Part shown: piece by piece, positions 28,311-37,424 of the stretch
How positions within the stretch are numbered: the stretch's first letter is position 1
How the letters are laid out: each line of letters starts with the position of its first letter
NCBI GenBank assembly: GCA_024642205.1
Contig: JAHEBQ010000013.1
Span: 62,001 to 126,000, forward strand
DNA from: Planctomycetaceae bacterium
GTDB taxonomy: Bacteria > Planctomycetota > Planctomycetia > Pirellulales > Pirellulaceae
DNA length: 64,000 bases
Direction: 5' to 3'
Program-made: the position numbers and the translations under genes
Notes under the pieces: model-generated
Database searches by the model: none
Told to the model about the DNA's origin: nothing
Seen by the model: only the letters and a program-made list of their open reading frames with translations

Positions 28311-29939
28311 TCAACCCGAACTCTTGCAGTTCGGTGAACCGACAGCTTTGGACAGCCAGTCAACGACGCGGTCTTCCATGAACAGGTAAAATGGATTGTA
28401 CCTGCATCGTATGAACAAGGAACTCGACAACAAAAGCGCACTGGGTTCAGCTCGCAGCGTGACCGATCCCAATGAGAGTCCCGTGTCGGAAGTTGCCTCG
28501 GCGGATCCGTAAATCCTGTCTTCCGCTGGAATGGGCACCGCGACATGGGACAGCGAAACGACATGCTCCGGCCATGACAGATCCGTTGTTTGCTCGTTCC
28601 ATAGTTCTCCGTCGCGCGTCTGCACGCTGACCGCTCGCGAATCCGTCCGTGAGTTTTTCAATACCGCGAGCGTGTACGGCAAGTCCGTTCTTTCTAGTTT
28701 TGGGAATATCTTTTTCTCGAACGAAAGATTGAACAGGTTCCTAAGACTGCGGACCCGATCGATGTCGAACAGAAAAAGCTCACTTTTCCTGGTTTTCATT
28801 CGCTCGAACAAAACCGTAATTAACTTGGGAACGACCACGGTGGAATCCACGACGGATTGCATCGCCAACACAGGTGGCATTTCGTTCATCCGACCGGACT
28901 TTTCCAGTGCTGCAAGTTGCTTTTCCACAACTTGAGTCATCGACCACGCCTGGACACTGGCATTCATGGGCCAAGAGCTGAATTTGAACGGATCGACTTC
29001 TGCGTCAACATTTGACCATTGTGCTTTTCGATTGCGAGAAACCAACGCGACCATGTGGTAAAGCCGAGTGATTCGCGCCATCGGATTGATCCCGATCATC
29101 GGCGAAAACAACAGGAGCGCCTTCATCTTCGGCAATGACGCGTCCTCAATTGAGGATAACGCATATTGAACACTCAGTGCTCCACCGTTGGAGTAACCTG
29201 CCAGGACGAGCGGGTATCCGTCGGGCACCAGGTCACGCAAACCCCGTGCGGCAACGCGGACGGCGGCCGTCCAGTCATGCCAATCTACATTTGCCAGCGC
29301 ACTTGGGCTCGTGCCGTGGCCCGGAACTCGCAACCAGACGACAGTGTAGCCTTCCGAGTGAAGCCGTTCGCCGAGCTTTCGCAACGAATAGGGTGCGTCG
29401 CTCAACCCGTGGATCAAAAGCGCACCTCCGATTGGATTGGCCGCTTCCAGTACATGAGACCGATTCCAGTTACGATCGACGATTGTTTCAGGGTTACAAA
29501 CTGAACCCTGGAGATAACGGCTAAAGTTCCCGTGCACCTCATCTGCCCAGGGGCCTGAAATCAAGTCATTCAGTTCGTCAAATACCCGATTCTCCTGGAC
29601 CAGGTAATCATTGAAAGTGTATCCGTTGACCTCATCGTTCGCCGTAAACTCAGAGTCCGGTTTCTGAAGATGCCAACCCTGAAGATCCGGCAAAGATTTC
29701 GCCAATCGCACCCATAAAAACAACAGCGTGATGATTGCGATCAGCGCAGTAAAAATAAAATTCGCAACCAGCAGCACAAGAACCCGGGCAACATGGAAAT
29801 TCCACCCGTGGTCCGGCAAAGATCTGGCAATATTGTAACATTCAATCGCCAGCCAAATGGGAGCCACCGCGGCACAGATGACCAAAATCCAGATCGCGCA
29901 CCGGATCAGCTTTGAAGTTTTGCTTACCGAATTGTTCAT
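28311..29939 (-). CDS. Membrane-anchored alpha/beta hydrolase
   Basis: A 542-residue protein with two N-terminal membrane helices (IRCAIWILVICAAVAPIWLA at about 12-31 and VARVLVLLVANFIFTALIAI at about 50-70) that hold a large hydrolase domain at the membrane. The hydrolase has GGALLIHGLSDAPYSLRKLG (oxyanion loop), VWLRVPGHGTSPSAL, the nucleophile in VLAGYSNGGALSVQYAL, Asp in LAMQSVVDSTVVV and His in HVVSLSHVAVPIP, i.e. a full Ser-Asp-His set of monoglyceride-lipase/carboxylesterase type. Likely acts on membrane lipid or a hydrophobic ester on the inner membrane. It diverges from the patatin gene, which may hint at shared lipid metabolism. Confidence 0.85.
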   Translation of the reverse strand: MNNSVSKTSKLIRCAIWILVICAAVAPIWLAIECYNIARSLPDHGWNFHVARVLVLLVANFIFTALIAIITLLFLWVRLAKSLPDLQGWHLQKPDSEFTANDEVNGYTFNDYLVQENRVFDELNDLISGPWADEVHGNFSRYLQGSVCNPETIVDRNWNRSHVLEAANPIGGALLIHGLSDAPYSLRKLGERLHSEGYTVVWLRVPGHGTSPSALANVDWHDWTAAVRVAARGLRDLVPDGYPLVLAGYSNGGALSVQYALSSIEDASLPKMKALLLFSPMIGINPMARITRLYHMVALVSRNRKAQWSNVDAEVDPFKFSSWPMNASVQAWSMTQVVEKQLAALEKSGRMNEMPPVLAMQSVVDSTVVVPKLITVLFERMKTRKSELFLFDIDRVRSLRNLFNLSFEKKIFPKLERTDLPYTLAVLKNSRTDSRAVSVQTRDGELWNEQTTDLSWPEHVVSLSHVAVPIPAEDRIYGSAEATSDTGLSLGSVTLRAEPSALLLSSSLFIRCRYNPFYLFMEDRVVDWLSKAVGSPNCKSSG

Positions 29940-30161
29940 TTCTTGGGAATCTTGTTGCGAATTGGGCGGAAGGCAAAACTATTGAACGGAACACTCGTGG
30001 GGAATGCAACCTGATCTTGTGTTATTCGAAATCCGTGGTCGCGAAACTCGCACATCCAATTCTATCATGACTCCGCGGCGGATGATCCGGATAGCAGGCC
30101 CCACCGGAAATACCTGTCGCAGGAAGGAAAAAACCTGGTTCGATACGGCTCGAGGCAACAA

Positions 30162-30170
30162 TGATATAAT
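30162..30170 (+). promoter_or_regulatory. Extended -10 promoter before the patatin gene
   Basis: TGATATAAT is a perfect extended -10 element. No clear -35 is seen at the usual distance. It would start a transcript near 30177, 50 bases before the ATG at 30230. Confidence 0.5.
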
Positions 30171-30229
30171 ACTTGCGGCCGGAGCAACGTTCCGTGGCCG
30201 TCAGACAAATCAATGAGGCGTTAGTGGAA

Positions 30230-32098
30230 ATGGACGACAAATACCTTCTCCTGAAACGACACCCTTGCTCGGAAGGGCTGAGCCATGATGTGCTGCGCAA
30301 AATTGCAGACAAATGCGATGTCGTGCGTCTTGAACCTGGCGAGTTCCTTCACCGTTCCAATGAAAAATTCACGGCCGTTTTTCTGTTGATCCATGGCCGC
30401 ATCCGGCAAACCATTGCCGATATTCAAGGCAACACTCTGTTGCAGAAGCACCAAACGGCTGGATCGCAAATCGGCGCCCTGGCATGCGCTATTAGTGAAC
30501 CAACACCGATGGAGTTGATTGCCGAGGAACCAACAACGTTGCTTCGTCTGGACTACCAGGTCGGCATTCGCCTGACAAAAGAAAACGAAGGTTTTCGGCA
30601 GAATTTCGCAAAAATGATCGCGGATAACGTCTTGAACATTATTTTGAAAGACCGTCGGCATCTCAAGCCGACGCTCGTTCCCGTGTTTCATCAATCACCC
30701 GCAACACGCCCCCTCACACCTCGCATGATCCTGCGTTTGAGGGAATTGGGAGAAAATCCCCACATCTTCACGGATCAACCGGACTGGCAGTCGATTGTTG
30801 ATGTGCCTGAATTCCATCTGATCAGAGATGGAGGCCATGTGCCCCTTGAGGAAATACGACACCAGGCGGCAATGTGGTCAAATTCGAAAAGGACTTTTTT
30901 CGACGTTGGTACGTCACAGGATCTTGCCCGAATGGACCTACTTTTTGAAGTGGGCCAAAAAGTTCTCTGGTGTGTCACGCCGGAAAACTGGCGAGAATCA
31001 CTCCCCCGGCTCAAAGCCATGATCCAGCGAACTCCCGGCTGGCGAGACAAGGTTAACGTCGTCTGGTTGCTGCCAGGCGATTGTCGATTCGCACCCCTGG
31101 CACCCGAAATGGAACAACTTTCCAGGCGAAATTTCAAGCTGTCATTTGAAGAGCCGCCAGCGAATCAAAGCCGCGAACTGGTGAACGGATTTGAAAGGAT
31201 CATTCACCAATTGAGAGGTATCCGAATTGGCGTTGCACTGGGAGGCGGCGCTGCGCGGGGAATGGCTCATCTGGGTGTGTTGAAGGTTCTGGAGCAGAAC
31301 GGGATAATCATCGACATGATTGCCGGGACCAGCGTGGGAGCGATGACGGGAATCCTGTATGCGTCGGGAATGGAGCCCGATTACAACGTAGACTGTTTCG
31401 TAAGAGACCTGGAACCGGGATGGTTATTTCGTCATCTACCCAATGGAGGCTATTGGTACCTGCTATACAAATATCGTCGCAAGCAATTCGATCCAATGTT
31501 GCGGAAGTACTTGAATGACAGTCGGTTGGAACAATTGACGATCCCGGTTCGATCGGTAACCGTTGACTTGGTCTCAGGGACAGCTGTCGTGCGTGCAGAA
31601 GGCGACTCCGTGCATGCGATCACGGAAAGCATCAACTTACCCGTACTCTCGATTCCCATCAATCGCGATGGCAAGTCGTTGGTCGATGGTGGCATTGTCA
31701 ATAATGTCCCGGCTGATCTGCTGGCTACGAGCGGATGCAATATTGTCATCGCGGCCAGTGTGACGGCAAACCTGGAGCAGCGATTCGCTTCCAATTGTCC
31801 AGGCACGCCAACGTCCAAAATGAAATCGGCGTCCATCATGAATACAATCCTGCGCACCTATGTCGTGCAAAATGTCAACATGAACTCGGTCGGGGTCGCA
31901 CCCGCAGATTTCGTGATCCAACCGGACGTGACCGGTTTCGACATCACCGAATTCGTCCGCGCAAAGGAAATGGCCACGATCGGCGCCGAGACCACACTCA
32001 GGGAAATTCCCAAACTCCGAAAGTTACTGGCCACGGTCGACAAACAACTTTATGGCAGTGACAAGGAGCATCCTTTTACATCGAACGGCGAACACTGA
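30230..32098 (+). CDS. Patatin-like phospholipase with cyclic-nucleotide-binding domain
   Basis: A 622-residue protein of the NTE/RssA-like type. Residues 10-135 form a cNMP-binding (Crp-like) domain: LEPGEFLHRSNEKFTAVFLL, GRIRQTIADIQGNTLL and IGALACAISEPTPMEL; the phosphate-binding Arg is not obvious, so ligand binding may be lost. Residues 180-325 form a Rossmann-like middle domain. The patatin domain begins GVALGGGAARGMAHLGVLKVLE (oxyanion glycines, about residue 335), has GTSVGAM with the Ser nucleophile (about 367) and the Asp of the dyad in VDGGIVNNVP (about 486). It hydrolyses acyl chains from lysophospholipids or lipids. Start chosen as the first ATG; the frame is open upstream to 30173. 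Confidence 0.9.
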   Translation: MDDKYLLLKRHPCSEGLSHDVLRKIADKCDVVRLEPGEFLHRSNEKFTAVFLLIHGRIRQTIADIQGNTLLQKHQTAGSQIGALACAISEPTPMELIAEEPTTLLRLDYQVGIRLTKENEGFRQNFAKMIADNVLNIILKDRRHLKPTLVPVFHQSPATRPLTPRMILRLRELGENPHIFTDQPDWQSIVDVPEFHLIRDGGHVPLEEIRHQAAMWSNSKRTFFDVGTSQDLARMDLLFEVGQKVLWCVTPENWRESLPRLKAMIQRTPGWRDKVNVVWLLPGDCRFAPLAPEMEQLSRRNFKLSFEEPPANQSRELVNGFERIIHQLRGIRIGVALGGGAARGMAHLGVLKVLEQNGIIIDMIAGTSVGAMTGILYASGMEPDYNVDCFVRDLEPGWLFRHLPNGGYWYLLYKYRRKQFDPMLRKYLNDSRLEQLTIPVRSVTVDLVSGTAVVRAEGDSVHAITESINLPVLSIPINRDGKSLVDGGIVNNVPADLLATSGCNIVIAASVTANLEQRFASNCPGTPTSKMKSASIMNTILRTYVVQNVNMNSVGVAPADFVIQPDVTGFDITEFVRAKEMATIGAETTLREIPKLRKLLATVDKQLYGSDKEHPFTSNGEH

Positions 32099-32321
32099 CA
32101 ATTGAATATTACCTGCAAAAGCAACGACAGTCGCATGCCTCTCCGAACGCGGCGATTGCCAACCTGTTTTCTCCCGTCGTGCAAGATGATTTGTTTTTCC
32201 GCATGGACCTTGCAAATCAAGGGGGTCAAATCGCCTGGACACGGTCGCGCTGGTCATTGCATGCAACAAAAAACCTGAATCCGCTTCAACCTCGAACTGA
32301 CGAATCACCCAAGGAAGTCCC

Positions 32322-33212
32322 ATGAAACCTGAAACGACTCGAGCGTTTGTATTGACTCTGTTGGTCAACCTGTTGGCAGGCACAACACTGGCGACCGATG
32401 GTACGCCGTTGTTGTGCACCAAAAGCAAACTGGTTTTCGAAGAGTCGTTTTCCGCGGACAAACTCGATTCGCGTTGGTCGGCAGCCAAGGGGGACTGGAA
32501 GATCGTTGATGGGGCATTGCAGGGATCCGAACTGAAGGAAGACATGCATGCGGCAAGTATTCGAACGGATGTTGAGTTGCCTGGCACGTTGATCCTGCAA
32601 TTTGACTTTAAATTTGACGGGGGTAACACAATCCACTGCTCGTTCAACGGCAGAGGACATATCTGCCGAGCAACGATAACCTCTCAGGGATTCGTCCTCA
32701 AAGGTGAGAAAGTCAAAAATGATGATGCGGACAAAGCAGTCACAGTCGGGCAAGTGCAACAGGAATTCGTAAAAGGCAAGTGGTACAAGATGCAGATCGA
32801 GATCGATGGCGAAGAGTTCGTCGCGCGAGTCAACGACGGTCCGATCGCGTTTGGTTCACATGCCAAAGTCGCGAGAGAAAAAACCAATTTCGGCTTTCCC
32901 ATGGCCGGCGTCAGTTCTCAGATCGATAACATAAAAATCTGGTCCGCCACCTCGAATCCTGATTGGGCAGCTACGAAAAAAAGATTGCCTGCGAACAAGA
33001 TGGTCGCGCCAACGCCGCCGACTCCCAAAAATCGGTTTGCGACGTTAGACAAAAACAACGATGACAGGCTTTCGCTGCAGGAATTCATTGGCAACCGGCC
33101 CAGGGAGGTTCAGGCAACGGCTGAAAAACAATTCAATCGAAAGGACAAAAACAATGACGGATCGTTGAGCCTGTCAGAATTTGTCCCACGTCAGGCCGAC
33201 AAACAAGACTAA
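32322..33212 (+). CDS. Secreted DUF1080-like protein with two EF-hands
   Basis: A 296-residue exported protein. Signal: KPETTRAFVLTLLVNLLAGT. Residues 35-210 form a concanavalin-like sandwich near DUF1080 (3-keto-disaccharide hydrolase-like): LVFEESFSADKLDSRWSAAK, WKIVDGALQGSELKEDMHA, KWYKMQIEIDGEEFVARVN. Two EF-hand loops follow, DKNNDDRLSLQEF (243-255) and DKNNDGSLSLSEF (275-287), each with acids at positions 1, 3, 5 and 12, so calcium binding outside the cell is likely. EF-hands attached to glycan-related domains are frequent in planctomycetes. The gene ends tail to tail with the sulfatase, overlapping four bases. Confidence 0.85.
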   Translation: MKPETTRAFVLTLLVNLLAGTTLATDGTPLLCTKSKLVFEESFSADKLDSRWSAAKGDWKIVDGALQGSELKEDMHAASIRTDVELPGTLILQFDFKFDGGNTIHCSFNGRGHICRATITSQGFVLKGEKVKNDDADKAVTVGQVQQEFVKGKWYKMQIEIDGEEFVARVNDGPIAFGSHAKVAREKTNFGFPMAGVSSQIDNIKIWSATSNPDWAATKKRLPANKMVAPTPPTPKNRFATLDKNNDDRLSLQEFIGNRPREVQATAEKQFNRKDKNNDGSLSLSEFVPRQADKQD

Positions 33213-34786
33213 TTCCTGTCTTTGTTCCCTGGTTTTTGGGCGCGTTCAAGGGATTTCGGCTGTGTGAGTCCGTCATCTGGTTGGTTCCAGAGACGATACG
33301 GGTCATCTTGCCGGCGCATTTCGTCGAGCAGCAGGGTTTCCATTTCGGCAAGCTTGTCGGCGTAGCGAGAGTCGTTGGCGAGGTTGACCTGATCCAGGGT
33401 CGGGTTGATGCCTGATAAAGCCATCACCTTGGGATCGTGGTGTTCCTGAATCAACTCGTGTGGATTTTCGGCGAGGTTGAACAGCTGAGTTTCTTGAACC
33501 CTGTCGTTGGTCGAACCGTATTTGAGCAGCTTCCAGTCCCCTTTTTTCACACAGCGAATGCCAGGTTTTGCACCCCCGCAGTAACACCCATAAAGCACTT
33601 CTCGTACCGTGTCCTGCTTGCCTTCGAGGACTGGCTTGAAGCTGATCCCTTGATTGGTCGTTGGAACCGCGACACCGGTCAGGTCGCACATGGTTGCCAA
33701 TGTATCCAGCAAATAGACGTTCCCCAATACCCGGGATCCGGGCTTGATCCCCGGTCCTTTGACAATCAAAGGAACACGAAACGTATGTTCGTAGAGATTC
33801 TGTTTTCCCTGCAAGCCATGACGCCCGATCGCCATACCGTGATCCGCCGTGTAGAAAATATAGGTATTTTCCAGTTCTCCCATGGCCGAGAGTTTCTTGA
33901 GTACGCGACCGATTTGAATATCGATGTTTTCGCTGCAAGCGAATTCGCGACCCAATTCATTGCGAATCGTATCTTCATCCCGGTTTTTCCAAACACCGCT
34001 CACCGCAACTTCATCCCGTACGTTCATGTGCGTGTTATTAAATGGATGCAATGGCAGGTAGTTGCCGGGTAGCACTGGCTGTCTGGGATTTCCGGCTGGC
34101 AACGAGTTTTTGTCGGCGTGATTAACCGCACCGTAATAGGCCAGCAACTCAGGTCGCCCATCTCGTGTATCATGCGGATGCGAAAAACCAAAATAGATCA
34201 GAAAAGGGTCGTCTTCCTTGACGGCCTCACGTTCGTCGAGGTAATCAAGGACCTGTTGGGCATGCCAAGGACTGCCATCCTCATCGGTTGCTCCGCGCTT
34301 CGTTGCATCACGGCGAACCTTGAACAGCGCGTTAGCCGCTTCAAAGCTGTTTCCCTTCTTGCAGGTCCGCATGGTGGCGTATCCACCCCGATTGAAAACC
34401 GCCGGAATCGTGAAATTGGCAAGATCAGCGGGAACATGTTGCACATTGGAGATAATCGGATTGCCCTTCCGACCGGGCTTGTTGTGGACGTGCCAAAGCG
34501 GCCGGCCTGCCATGATCATATGTCGCGACGAAGTACAAACCGCGCCGGTCCAGGCACCCATTTGATGGGCTGCATCAAATACCATCCCGTCCGCTGCCAG
34601 TTGATTGATGTTCGGCGTTTGGAGTGTGGAATCCTCGCTGTAAACCCGCAAGTCAAACGGTGACTGGTCATCGACGATAATGAACAGGATGTTTGGACGC
34701 TTGTCCTCCGCAACCGCCATCGGGTGCCAGAGATCAGAAGATAGCAAGAGCCCCAGGACGGCGATTATCGTTATGAGCCGATTCAC
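33209..34786 (-). CDS. Secreted sulfatase with a CTSSR active-site motif
   Basis: A 525-residue S1-type sulfatase. I start it at a GTG (34786) with AGAGGA eight bases upstream and a signal VNRLITIIAVLGLLLSS to AVAED; the longer frame to 34837 lacks a signal. Metal ligands: NILFIIVDDQSP (Asp39, Asp40). The formylglycine position is Cys84 in CTSSR, where most sulfatases have C-x-P/A-S-R; here Ser replaces Pro/Ala. HDTRDGRPELLAYYG, FYTADHGMAIGRHG and KQNLYEHTFRVPLIVKGPG complete the site. It removes sulfate from a carbohydrate in the periplasm or outside. Needs formylglycine generation by an FGE, which is not in the window. Convergent with the EF-hand protein. Confidence 0.9.
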   Translation of the reverse strand: MNRLITIIAVLGLLLSSDLWHPMAVAEDKRPNILFIIVDDQSPFDLRVYSEDSTLQTPNINQLAADGMVFDAAHQMGAWTGAVCTSSRHMIMAGRPLWHVHNKPGRKGNPIISNVQHVPADLANFTIPAVFNRGGYATMRTCKKGNSFEAANALFKVRRDATKRGATDEDGSPWHAQQVLDYLDEREAVKEDDPFLIYFGFSHPHDTRDGRPELLAYYGAVNHADKNSLPAGNPRQPVLPGNYLPLHPFNNTHMNVRDEVAVSGVWKNRDEDTIRNELGREFACSENIDIQIGRVLKKLSAMGELENTYIFYTADHGMAIGRHGLQGKQNLYEHTFRVPLIVKGPGIKPGSRVLGNVYLLDTLATMCDLTGVAVPTTNQGISFKPVLEGKQDTVREVLYGCYCGGAKPGIRCVKKGDWKLLKYGSTNDRVQETQLFNLAENPHELIQEHHDPKVMALSGINPTLDQVNLANDSRYADKLAEMETLLLDEMRRQDDPYRLWNQPDDGLTQPKSLERAQKPGNKDRN

Positions 34787-35329
34787 GTATTGATCCTCTG
34801 GGTTGAAATAAAGGTCTGATTTATAGATCAACGGCATGTGCTGGTGACCTATATTAGATCACAGATCCATGACAATTACGGCAACGAAACGCACTGGTTG
34901 CCAATCCCATTGGCCAGTCCAGAACGTGCCACGAGCATCTGTGTCAACCTCGGGACGACCCTTGCCGGCGTTTGGAATTCAATGCCGGTTGCGTTAAACA
35001 CTCCGGTGCTCCGGCCACGACCGACTGGTTCAGCCGATTCCGGGCCAGTTGTCAATCATCGTCGCGACAACGTCGAGGGGGTAGCCAGGTCCACGACTTC
35101 AAAAAACTCGCCTGCAACGGTCGCCAATCACGGCAATCGACCTTTCCGACGATTCGGAACCGCGACCCAAGTTCTTGGGTCGACGTACCGTTTTTCTTAC
35201 AATATTTCGAACCGCGACCCGAATACACGGCTTGTAGTTCATTTATCCATCCCAGGGGCCGATTCGTTGATCGCCAAAACAGATCCAAAACAGTATGTCC
35301 GGTTTGATAAGCCCAGAAATGGTTGTGGG
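34787..35329. other. Divergent intergenic stretch
   Basis: About 540 bases. The plus frame of the next gene is open from 34838, but the extra 164 codons are low in protein character and lack a ribosome site. It contains the palindrome at 35163 and two copies of GAACCGCGACCC (35157-35168 and 35209-35220). No other gene seen. Confidence 0.45.
35163..35182. repeat. 20-bp perfect palindrome
   Basis: CGACCCAAGTTCTTGGGTCG: 9-base arms around TT, reading the same on both strands. It lies within the first of two direct GAACCGCGACCC repeats. Possible operator for the membrane-protein gene at 35330 or the sulfatase. Confidence 0.7.
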
Positions 35330-36685
35330 ATGGGATGCTGTTCGATTGGATGCATGGGTATGGTCGGAATGTTGATCATGGTTGCCGTCGTCGGATACTA
35401 TGGCCTGTTCCACAGCAACCTTGCACTGCAACTTTTCGAAGCCGCGATTGAGCAAGACGGCAAAGTCGAAATCGAAGGCCTAACAGGGAACCTCTGGTCA
35501 GGGTTTTCGGCGGACGAACTACGTTTCAAGACCGTCGACGATCGGTGGTCCAGCCTGAGTAACATCAAGTTCAATTACGAAAGTGATGCCTCGCTGATGG
35601 GAACCGAGCGGTTGGTTATCAAGGAACTTTCGGTCGATGGCGGAACGATCTACGCTGATTGGGATTCCGATGAAAGCGAGATTGAGTTTGATCCGGGCCT
35701 CGGCGAAGAATTCGAAAAAGAGTTTGACGAATTAGGCAGTGACTTTCACGATGAAATTGGCACTCTGTCCAGTTTCCGCGAATTGAGAATCGAACTCGTT
35801 TCCGTCGCCAACCTCAAGATCATCAATCCTGCCACGGAACTGGAAATCACGATCGATGAAATCAGGTTTGCAGGTTTTCATTGGAAAAAAGGTGACTTCC
35901 AGAGTCTTGGTGAACTTTTCGCGCATTCCAGCCAACTGGATCTGAAAACTGTACCCAGTGTCATGTATGCTGAGATGAAGCATTCCGAGCGATTCGAAGG
36001 AACGTTGTGGGCCCAAGCCAACCCCCGACTCAAGGCTGACCTGCCATTTGTTGTCGATATCGGAATCGATGATGACCTGAACGTTTTTGTCAGCGCGGAC
36101 CTGTGCAATGGACAGTTTCGGCTTGTTGACGACTCGGATCAATCCACGTTGAGCTATCTGGATTTTTCTCTGTCCGATTTCGTTCAATTTAAATCCGGAA
36201 AAACGCTGCCTTCCAAGGTTAATTTGCAACTGGAATATGGAAAAAACAAGAAACTGGGTCCCATTAATGTAGACAACGACGGTTCGTTTGAATGGGGACG
36301 AACGCGGTTTAATAATCTTCAGATCGAACCTAGCGAAAAAGGCCTGCCGACTTTGGTTGCCACGGGAAAGGTAAACAACGAAGACGTTAAGGCATCCATC
36401 CGCATCAAAAATCCATTGTCGGCCTTTTGGAATGTTAGTTTGCAAAGTGAGGCTTTCGACACACTTGAAAATTTGTGGGCCCAGACACTTTTTGGCAACG
36501 CTTTCGAGAAGTTGGCCAATGAGGAGCAGAAAATCGTTCGCGCTGCGATTGCTCAACAAACTGCCGACTCGACCGAAGATCAAAATCAGATCGAGTCCAG
36601 CGTCAATGGGTCGCCAGAACGCGGCGATGCAGATCGCCATCGTGACAAGGACGATGACGAGGACGCACATTCAAATTGCGAGTGA
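35330..36685 (+). CDS. Single-pass membrane protein, AsmA/TamB-like
   Basis: A 451-residue protein with one N-terminal helix after a Cys/Gly-rich start (MGCCSIGCMGMVGMLIMVAV), then a mostly beta-stranded chain outside the cytoplasm. The start of the exported part, GKVEIEGLTGNLWSGFSADELRF, resembles the first repeat of AsmA/TamB proteins, which carry lipid between membranes; the similarity is modest. An acidic stretch (DSDESEIEFDPGLGEEFEKE) is at about 105-125. The tail is highly charged (RHRDKDDDEDAHSNCE). I choose ATG 35330; start sites further upstream do not precede a signal. No enzyme motif seen. Confidence 0.55.
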   Translation: MGCCSIGCMGMVGMLIMVAVVGYYGLFHSNLALQLFEAAIEQDGKVEIEGLTGNLWSGFSADELRFKTVDDRWSSLSNIKFNYESDASLMGTERLVIKELSVDGGTIYADWDSDESEIEFDPGLGEEFEKEFDELGSDFHDEIGTLSSFRELRIELVSVANLKIINPATELEITIDEIRFAGFHWKKGDFQSLGELFAHSSQLDLKTVPSVMYAEMKHSERFEGTLWAQANPRLKADLPFVVDIGIDDDLNVFVSADLCNGQFRLVDDSDQSTLSYLDFSLSDFVQFKSGKTLPSKVNLQLEYGKNKKLGPINVDNDGSFEWGRTRFNNLQIEPSEKGLPTLVATGKVNNEDVKASIRIKNPLSAFWNVSLQSEAFDTLENLWAQTLFGNAFEKLANEEQKIVRAAIAQQTADSTEDQNQIESSVNGSPERGDADRHRDKDDDEDAHSNCE

Positions 36686-36894
36686 CAACTGTTGGCATTA
36701 TTACCAATTCATCGGCCGAATTCGCTTGTCGGGCGCTGGCCAAAACAGAAAAACCGGATGTTCATCTGTGCAGGGCCTCCGATTTTCCGCCAAGATCCAG
36801 GCCTGTGATCGGGAAGTTACTGTTGATCGATGCCCTGACGATCTTGTGGTAAACGCGATATCCCGGTCGCGGCTCCTGATCACATACCGATTTT

Positions 36895-37245
36895 TCAGAC
36901 ATCACGGATCGGAACCACCCGCTGGAGTTGAGTGAAACGCGTCGGGTTACGAAGCCGATCCCACAACGTTGCCCGTCGCAAGTTGGGGTCCCGATCGTCA
37001 ATTACGTGAGTCTTGCCACGACGAGTTCGCAGCAACAATCGTCCATCGGAAAGAACCTGGCCAACAATCCAGAATTTTTCGACCATATAACTGTAATGAT
37101 CGCCTTTGGAGGATGCGTTGACGTGACGTGCCCGTGGACCGGGATGGGTTGTTTGCTTGTGTTTACGATAGATAACCACGTCGCCCGATTTCAACGAAGA
37201 CCTAAACAAGTCCACCTCCCACATTTTCCGTCCTTGCCACCACAT
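36895..37245 (-). CDS. MWWQG-type conserved small protein
   Basis: A 116-residue soluble protein beginning MWWQGRKMWEVDLFRSSLKS. It has SGDVVIYRKHKQTTHPGPRA, SYMVEKFWIVGQVLSDGRLLL and RTRRGKTHVIDDRDPNLRRA. I recall proteins with this opening in many planctomycetes, which suggests a lineage-restricted family; no function is known to me. The basic, beta-rich core could bind nucleic acid, but there is no motif to prove it. Next to the CYTH-CHAD gene, same strand, with 180 bases between its end at 37425 and this start. Confidence 0.7.
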   Translation of the reverse strand: MWWQGRKMWEVDLFRSSLKSGDVVIYRKHKQTTHPGPRARHVNASSKGDHYSYMVEKFWIVGQVLSDGRLLLRTRRGKTHVIDDRDPNLRRATLWDRLRNPTRFTQLQRVVPIRDV

Positions 37246-37424
37246 TCAACCGTTGGTGGACCAGAGTTCCTTCTTTGGATTGACACAACGCCTTTCATTA
37301 TGTCCAAAATCCATGAAAAAGTCTACCCAATTTGTTTCCTGATCGGAATTGACGGTCAAGTCGAACCTTGAATCTGTGTTGGCGACGGTGCTTCGTCATT
37401 ATTCTGGCGGACTTGATTCGACGC

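Noticed and set aside
34838-35329. 164-codon N-terminal extension of the AsmA/TamB-like protein
   Set aside because: Not protein-like, holds a palindrome and repeats; the membrane helix follows directly after ATG 35330.
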